Shown here: positions 1 to 5,800 of the stretch, piece by piece | Layout: each line of letters starts with the position of its first letter | How positions within the stretch are numbered: position 1 is the first letter of the stretch | Source: an uncultured Clostridia bacterium | GTDB taxonomy: Bacteria; Bacillota; Clostridia; Oscillospirales; Acutalibacteraceae | DNA: 7,296 nt | Direction: 5' to 3' | NCBI GenBank assembly: GCA_947165615.1 | Contig: CAMVBD010000060.1 | Coordinates: 1-7,296 of the forward strand | Notes under the pieces: model-generated | Told to the model about the DNA's origin: nothing | Databases searched by the model: none | Seen by the model: only the letters and a program-made list of their open reading frames with translations | Program-made: the position numbers and the translations under genes

Positions 1-124
1 CCGAGATACGCACAAATATTGCTTCATTGTTCTCCGTATCGTACGTAAACGCCGCACCGCGGCGAAAAGGTTTTACCAAATTCCTTCTTGTATCCGTGTA
101 TCATTGACCGGTATAATTGTTTTT
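1..124 (-). other. Intergenic edge region; possible but unproven start of a further leftward gene
   Basis: After the terminator I see no convincing gene. An ATG at 27 on the minus strand opens a frame of nine codons (MKQYLCVSR) to the window edge, with GGAG four bases upstream, a spacing tighter than usual. A short hairpin lies at 50-64 (CGCCGC-ACC-GCGGCG) with no T-run long enough for a good terminator. The visible piece is too short to judge coding. Confidence 0.25.
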
Positions 125-160
125 CTAAAAATATAAGGCTCGGAGCGTCAACTCCGAGCC
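125..160 (-). terminator. Rho-independent terminator after the 854-aa protein gene
   Basis: A perfect nine-base stem, GGCTCGGAG (160-152 on the minus strand) pairing with CTCCGAGCC (145-137) around a six-base loop, is followed on the minus strand by TTATATTTTTAG (136-125). It lies 56 bases past the stop codon. The T-run is on the minus-strand exit side only, so it serves leftward transcription. Confidence 0.85.
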
Positions 161-216
161 ATGCATTGCAGCGTGTATTATGCCAGGGGCAATTCCCTTC
201 AGCTTTTACTTCATTA

Positions 217-2781
217 TCAAACAGCTTCGGGAGCCGTTTCTTTCTTCTTACGCTTCGGAAGGAGGACGAGCGTTGTTCCGAGAACGCCGACGATGGCGCC
301 GCCGAAAGCGGCCAGCGCAAGATAGCCCGTGTTGAAGGTTGACGCTGTCTGTATAATGGCGTCAGCATCGGTTTTCCAGAAGAGATAGATCCCGTTTTTG
401 TCGTTGCGGTAGCTGTAGGCGTCGCTGCCGATATCCATGGCGTTTGTATAGGTGAAGCCGTGAAGGCAGCCCGTACAGTCCGCAGGCATCGCGCCGCTGC
501 CATACTGAACGACGATGGAATCGGCAAAAATCGGATCGCCTTTCTCGCGCGACTTATTGACGTAGAGCGCAAGCCACTGCTTGCCGACGTCGCCCTTCAG
601 GTCGGCAGCGTCGCCGCAGCCCCAGGAAGCATAGGCGTCAACGCCGTCCTGCGCCTTTTTGTGGAGCCCTATCGCCTGACGGTTGCACTTGACGACCTCA
701 TAATAGACGTATTGGTCAATGTCGATCGTCTTGACTGCGTTGCCTTCTCCATCTACAACGTATTTTACAATGTCATCCTCGTGAACGATATAAAGCGGGA
801 TCCTGAGGAACGTACGGTCATAGAACTTCATCATCTGCGCGAACTTCAACGCGGCGGAGGCAAGCAGCAGTACGCCGCCGACGCCCATGACCCACCGACC
901 GAGGCTGCTCATACGTTCCGGCTGGACAACGTCTGTTTTTTTGTCCTGTAATTGCGCGATATATTTTTCCGCCTCTGCTTTATCAGCCTCTGCCCAGTTC
1001 AACTTCTTTGTATATTCCGTAATTTTAGTATTGTGCCAGCTGGTGTCAGGCAAACCATACTTATTCATCCACATTTTATGGTAACGGATTTCTTTGTTGA
1101 ACTCAATAATTTGCTTCGTATAATAGTTCACGTTGGCTTGGACAGGCGCGATCAGACTGTTGATCGCGGCATTGGCATCCACTGCGGCGTCATACGCCTT
1201 CATTGCGGCGTTATATGCCCTTAACGCTCTGACGTGCATGACCATGCCCGTTACGATCGTTGCCACGGAAGCGGCGAGCGTGGAATAAAAGACGATATCA
1301 ACGATGCCGCCTTCGCCCCATAATTGTTCATAGGGGTCGGCGCCACTGTTCTTTTTCACCAGCGCTTCGCTTGTGAGCGCAACGCCTTCCCGGAAAATGG
1401 CGCGGTTCATACCGCTGTAAACGGAAATGCTTTCCAATTCTTTTCCTGTTTCCTCATCCTTGAATACGGAAGAAACCGAAGGGAACTCCGCTGCCATGAC
1501 GTCGTCGCTCTTTGCGCCGAGCTTGATCAGGGTGGGGAGGCTCAGGAATTGCATTGCGGCGCGCTGGCCCGAGGAGAGTGACGCCGCAAGCGGAAGGAAA
1601 TTGCTGACCTTAGCGCCGCAGCCCGTTTCATTCTCATCGCGGAAGAAGTCGTAGAGCTTACCGCCCCACGCGCCCGCATAATCAACGTCCTTGATCACGG
1701 TATAGTAACCCGCGACCTGGGTATATCGGGCGAATTCCTCGTTATAGCGGTTTTCGTTGATCTCATTCAGATGATCGAAATACGCTTCTGTCTTTGCGTT
1801 GTATTCCTCTTCCGTTTCATCCGTCAGCTTCCAGAGGCCGTTATCGTCGCTGTACTGCTCAAACCAGATGATGTCTTCACGCAGGCCGGCGTAATTCTCC
1901 TGCAGGATCTTCGCATAGTCCTCAAAATGAGCGTTCAGCTCCTGCAGCGCCTGCGAAGCCGTAAGCTTTTTGCCCTTCAGCGAAGGGATGACAGTCCCGA
2001 TATTCCTGATCAGTGCGCTGCCTGTGAGGTTCTTTGCGCGGTCAAGCCAGGAGGATTTCGCGTTATCGGTGGACAGCGCGAGCGCCTGCTCCACGAACAT
2101 GACCGCGGCGCCGGTGCTTTCAAGGATGATCTGCTGCAGGTCGGCGGTCTTTTTCTTCTCGTCCGCCGAAAGCGCCGCGAATTCCTCGTCCGTGTACTCG
2201 GCTTTCGTTTTGTTCAGGAACAGATCGCCGAGCGGGAGCCCCGTATCGTTAACGGCATATGGATCGTCATGTCCGCCGTCGTAGAGCTTGTTGAGCAGGT
2301 CGTGGGCGTACTGTGCGCGCTTCTTGCCGCCTTCGCTGCCCTCGCCGTTGAAGTTGGCGCGGTATTCTTCCAGCACGGGGATAAAGGTACGGATGAATTC
2401 GTCGATATCCGTTTTCTTTTCTTCCAGGATCGTCTTGTAGTCGTCGAAGCTGTAGCCGCCCATCATATTCATAACCGCCATATCGGTTACGGCTTTATTG
2501 GGGTCGTTCGTGCGCTTGATCCCCATGACGGACGCAACGTTCGTGTATCCGAAAGCCTTTGAGGTGTTGCCGGCATTGAGGTCGCTTCCCACGGGCTCCC
2601 AGCCGTTATCGGTGAGCCACTTCTTTGCCTCTTCCTCGGTGCTGCCATAGGCAATATACACGTCGCTGATGTATTTGTCCTTGCCGTTCCCCGCCGCAAA
2701 CGCCACGCTTGCGTGCGTTGTAACGAGAATCGCAAGCACAAGCAAAACGGAGATGATTTTTGTTGATAATTTACACTTCAT
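217..2781 (-). CDS. Signal-peptide-bearing, C-terminally anchored surface protein with beta-prism-like modules (854 aa, function unknown)
   Basis: I do not recognise this protein by name. The start is the ATG at 2781: it has a GAAAGGA Shine-Dalgarno nine bases upstream, and a signal peptide begins directly there (MKCKLSTK, hydrophobic core at about 10-22, likely cleavage after AFAA near residue 30). An in-frame ATG at 2862 lies inside the promoter and is rejected. Order of parts: beta-like module 37-106; helical, charged ectodomain about 107-480; TM helix about 493-515; Lys/Glu/Ala-rich helical or coiled-coil segment about 517-625; TM helix about 630-649; second beta-like region about 660-805; TM anchor 820-841 followed by KRKKK. 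The positive-inside rule suggests outside-in-out-in topology, with the coiled segment in the cytoplasm. Residues 769-772 form a C-x-x-C. It is a shortened paralogue of the upstream gene, which ends 106 bp before it. A structural or adhesive surface role is inferred only from the architecture. Confidence 0.9.
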   Translation of the reverse strand: MKCKLSTKIISVLLVLAILVTTHASVAFAAGNGKDKYISDVYIAYGSTEEEAKKWLTDNGWEPVGSDLNAGNTSKAFGYTNVASVMGIKRTNDPNKAVTDMAVMNMMGGYSFDDYKTILEEKKTDIDEFIRTFIPVLEEYRANFNGEGSEGGKKRAQYAHDLLNKLYDGGHDDPYAVNDTGLPLGDLFLNKTKAEYTDEEFAALSADEKKKTADLQQIILESTGAAVMFVEQALALSTDNAKSSWLDRAKNLTGSALIRNIGTVIPSLKGKKLTASQALQELNAHFEDYAKILQENYAGLREDIIWFEQYSDDNGLWKLTDETEEEYNAKTEAYFDHLNEINENRYNEEFARYTQVAGYYTVIKDVDYAGAWGGKLYDFFRDENETGCGAKVSNFLPLAASLSSGQRAAMQFLSLPTLIKLGAKSDDVMAAEFPSVSSVFKDEETGKELESISVYSGMNRAIFREGVALTSEALVKKNSGADPYEQLWGEGGIVDIVFYSTLAASVATIVTGMVMHVRALRAYNAAMKAYDAAVDANAAINSLIAPVQANVNYYTKQIIEFNKEIRYHKMWMNKYGLPDTSWHNTKITEYTKKLNWAEADKAEAEKYIAQLQDKKTDVVQPERMSSLGRWVMGVGGVLLLASAALKFAQMMKFYDRTFLRIPLYIVHEDDIVKYVVDGEGNAVKTIDIDQYVYYEVVKCNRQAIGLHKKAQDGVDAYASWGCGDAADLKGDVGKQWLALYVNKSREKGDPIFADSIVVQYGSGAMPADCTGCLHGFTYTNAMDIGSDAYSYRNDKNGIYLFWKTDADAIIQTASTFNTGYLALAAFGGAIVGVLGTTLVLLPKRKKKETAPEAV
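367..624 (-). repeat. C-terminal beta-like region of the 854-aa protein (residues 720-805)
   Basis: The first half carries A-D-L and then W-L-A-L-Y-V-N-K-S with G-D-P-I, matching W-I-T-V-Y-V-S-K-S with G-Q-P-I at residues 291-306 of the giant protein. The second half has a G-F turn, an N-A-M-D-I segment and a G-I-Y-L-F-W strand, matching G-Y, N-I-N-D and P-L-Y-V-F-F there. Both regions follow the membrane block in their proteins. A C-x-x-C at 769-772 lies between the halves and is absent from the paralogue. Confidence 0.5.
907..1233 (-). other. Helical or coiled-coil segment between two TM helices (residues 517-625 of the 854-aa protein)
   Basis: Ala-, Lys- and Glu-rich sequence with regularly spaced hydrophobics (RALRAYNAAMKAYDAAVDA, later WAEADKAEAEKYIAQLQDK), interrupted near Y-G-L-P-D at about 575-579, so it probably folds back as a helical hairpin. 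It lies between TM helices at about 493-515 and 630-649. Positive residues just after the first and before the second TM favour a cytoplasmic location. The paralogue has no such segment. Confidence 0.55.
2464..2673 (-). repeat. N-terminal beta-like module of the 854-aa protein (residues 37-106)
   Basis: This is the clearest copy of the repeat found in both proteins. It begins with a YI-x-x-(V/L) strand, then a G-S-T-x-E-E-A helix cap, a GW turn, D-L-N-A-G, a V-x-G-I-K-R-T strand and a D-P-x-x-A-V-T-D-M-A-V strand. The closest match in the giant protein is residues 1139-1210, which has the same YI start, GYRRT strand and D-P motif. It sits directly after the signal peptide and so is exposed outside the membrane. 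The MABP-like assignment rests on this pattern alone. Confidence 0.6.
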
Positions 2782-2790
2782 AAAACTTTT

Positions 2791-2797
2791 TCCTTTC
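2791..2797 (-). promoter_or_regulatory. Ribosome binding site deciding the start at 2781
   Basis: GAAAGGA on the minus strand sits nine bases before the ATG at 2781. This start leads straight into a canonical signal peptide. No comparable site precedes the in-frame ATG at 2862. Confidence 0.75.
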
Positions 2798-2833
2798 AAA
2801 GAGTATTGCTGACGGTTTGTTGAACGTTTTTTG

Positions 2834-2862
2834 ATTATATCACGGTTTGACCCGGAATACAA
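2834..2862 (-). promoter_or_regulatory. Sigma-A type promoter with extended -10, for the 854-aa protein gene
   Basis: Read on the minus strand, TTGTAT (2862-2857, four of six matches to TTGACA) and a perfect TATAAT (2839-2834) are separated by 17 bases. A TG one base upstream of the -10 gives an extended -10 element. Transcription would start near 2827, leaving a leader of about 45 bases before the ATG at 2781. The downstream gene can therefore be transcribed on its own and not only by read-through from the giant gene. It also shows that the longer reading frame starting at 2862 is not the real protein. Confidence 0.72.
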
Positions 2863-2879
2863 TTACCGATTGGTAAATT
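2861..2879. promoter_or_regulatory. Palindrome abutting the -35 box, candidate operator
   Basis: TTACC-GATT-GGTAA (2863-2876) is a perfect five-base inverted repeat around a four-base centre, flanked by AATT on both outer edges with a one-base offset. It overlaps the upstream edge of the -35 element of the promoter for the 854-aa protein. Position and symmetry fit a dimeric regulator site. The stem is too short and lacks a following T-run, so I do not read it as a terminator of the giant gene, which ends at 2888. No regulator is encoded in the window. Confidence 0.35.
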
Positions 2880-2887
2880 CAATGACT

Positions 2888-5800
2888 TCATTTTACCTGT
2901 TTCAAAGTGCCGAAGATGGTTCTTTGACTGTAATAACCGAATTCGGGCAGTCTGGCATTATCGCGGATATGATACGTTTTGCTGCCGTAAGCCTGCGCGT
3001 AATCCGCACGGTCAACGTACATATAAACCCTGCGGTCGCCCGTATGCCAGCCGTTGCCGTCCCGGCCGGGAATAATCCCCTCGTTGAGCGAAACACGCTT
3101 CGCGCTTTCGCCGGACGGCGTCCAGTTCAAAGGCGTGCCTTTCACGCCGAGAACGCATTCCCAATGCGGGTCGGCGAAATCGGAAGCGCCGTAAGCCTCT
3201 TTTATATAATAGGCTTTATTATACGCATGGGCAAAGTCGTCCGCCGTCGCCTTCCTCGGTGAGATATCGCCGTAGGTGAAACAGAGATTCGTGATCGGGA
3301 AGACCTCCGTATCCTTATCTCTTTCGTAAGTAAAGCGGGAGGTCGTATAGTAAAGATAGATACCCGGACCGCCGTTGCCTTCGTTTAAGGAGACGATTTC
3401 GCTTCCGTTGGCTGTTTCATGTTTCAAAAGCGTGTACGGAACGCCTTCGTGCGCAACATAGTCGCCTTCTTCAAAGCCGTCCTCGTCAACCTGACCGTTT
3501 GGGATCCATTCATAATCCACAAACGGCATCAGTCCTTCTTCTCCGTCGTCGTCAACGTCCATGCAGTACGCGCCTTTGATATAGATCTGCTCCTGATCCC
3601 CGGTCGGTTCGTCGCCCACATAGAGGAATACGTCGCGGATCGCCTCGACGTCCATACCGAAATCATTTTCAGGATCCTCACGCGTTCTGCGATAACCGAT
3701 CGCGATCCACTTGTCGGAATACGAATTGTAGTTACAGTTGACGTCGGTTGCGGCAAAAGCGCCTGACGAACTGATGAGATCGGCAAACGCCTCCTTCTTT
3801 GAATGACCGACGCCGATAAACAGACTTTCAATGTACGGCAGATCGGCACGGTCGTAGCCGAGATGGATATACTTGTTTTCGTCGGCGCGCATACGAAGCT
3901 CGGAATATTCGGGATATTTATTATCCTTCGCGTCCGACTTTTTCACGGTAAAGCTCGTGTTGAAGCCGTTGATAAAGATTTCGTCGCTGATATCAATATA
4001 GGTGATCGGCGCAGAATAAGCGCCGGTAGCCGAATTCCTTGAATAGTAAAGATAGTACTGACCCTCGGGCGACCGGATCGGCGTCTTTCCGGCGCGGATG
4101 AACTTGGTCGAGTTATCGCCGAGCGTAAGCGTGCTGGAGGAGCCGGTATCATCGTTATAGAACTTCAGCACGCCGTAAGCGGCGTTCGCGGCGCTGTCGG
4201 AACGCACAACGCCGATATAAGCACACTTGCCGTCCGCTTCATAGCTTTCGCTGACGTCGCTCAATTTGAGAGCGAGCTTTTCGTCATCCCAGCGGTAATA
4301 AGCCGATTCGTTTCCGTAAACGACCACGTCGTTCGGGAGGGAGCTGACCGACGAATCGTTTTTATGAAGGTTGTACCACTCGTGCGGACTTGACAGATCG
4401 ACGGGAACGATCTCGTCAAATTCCGCCACAACGGGATTGGCGTTAATATCCTTGTTTGCGCTTGCGATCGCCGGCCATTGCTCCGCTGCGCTTGCGTAAA
4501 GGTTCGCAATCGCTTCCTCCGCGTTCTGACCCGAACCGCTGAAAATGCCCACAACATACTTCTTCTGCTGATGTCTGTTGGAGGTTCCGCCGTCGGCTGC
4601 GTCCGTTTCTCTGCCGCCCGAGCGCTCCTTCTGATAGATGTACAAATACTTTGAGCCGAGATTCGTCGTATCAAGCGCGAAATTCATCGGGTGGTCGTAA
4701 TCGCCCGGCGTACGCAGATCGCAAATCGGGACGTAGCCCTTTATATCGCCCGGATCCGCGCTTGTACGGAACAGAATATCCTCTTTTTTCAGAGGCAGCA
4801 TTCCCTTCTTCGGGCCGACGGTAAGAAGATAGTGCGTCTGTATTTCCGTTTCTTCCTTCGTCATCCACGCAAGGTCTGATTTCTGGCCTGCGTTATAGTT
4901 GGTATATAAAGGATAGCGCATATTCACCACATCAAATATGCCCGTGCTGATCCCTGCCGCCGAAACAGGATTGCCCTGAAGGCTGACGTTGCAGGGCAGC
5001 ATAACGCCTGCGGGCGTATCCATCCCCGTATACTGGATTTTCGTATCCTGTTCGCAATAGGACGTAAGCAGGCCCGCAACGCCTGTGATCGCGCGGTAAG
5101 GGTTATAGGTATAGGCGACGCCGAAATACATTTTTGTGTGATAGATCAGCTTACTGTTTTCACGGGTCAGATAATCCCAGATATCCTGGTCAACGCCCGT
5201 AAAGCCCGCGTCGTGCGTTAAGCCGTGGTCGGAAGCCGAGCGGGGCTTGCGGTCGTATATTGTATGCACCTTATCAAAATGATAGGTATCAGCGGGATAC
5301 CCTTCGGCATCGCGCCAGGTGTACGCCATCGTCATTTCGCCTGCGGAATCCGTCATCACGGTGAGCGGCTGCCCGTGTTCCTCAATCAGCTCAAAGCCGT
5401 TTTCCGCCGCAAAAGACTGCATATACGCATAATTATTGCCGTAGGTGTTTGCCGCCGCGTTTTCATCGCCCGCAAGGAAGTAGGAGAACCCGCCGATATA
5501 CTGCTGCGCCGCCGCTCCGTCCCCGGTTTGATCCGTAAACTGCTCCTTGGGCCAGAAGTAGATATATTTTCCGTTTACAGGGTCGTCCTGAGAAAGAAAC
5601 GCCTTCACACCGGGCTTGCCTGCTTTTTTGTATGGCGACGGGTCGGCGTTGTGCGATAAAAAATAGTCCTTTGTAAAACCATCGTCCGTATAAGCGAATT
5701 GTGACATGATATTATCGCGCCACTCGTGCTCGAGGTCCACAGCGTCCCCGCCGCTGAAAAGACAGACGGGCTCCGCGCCGCTGCCCTTGGGCAGGCGTTG

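Noticed and set aside
50..64. CGCCGC-ACC-GCGGCG hairpin as a second terminator
   Set aside because: The stem is only six bases with a three-base loop, and only short T or A runs flank it on either strand.
24..572. 182-codon minus-strand frame overlapping the end of the 854-aa protein gene
   Set aside because: It lies in another frame of that gene for most of its length, has no ribosome binding site and crosses the terminator hairpin.
1771..2562. 263-codon plus-strand reading frame
   Set aside because: It is exactly antisense to the well-supported 854-aa protein gene. Its translation is a run of V, R, F and L without domain logic, and no Shine-Dalgarno stands out.
2782..2862. 27-residue N-terminal extension starting at the ATG at 2862
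   Set aside because: This stretch contains the promoter, leader and Shine-Dalgarno. The signal peptide begins at 2781.
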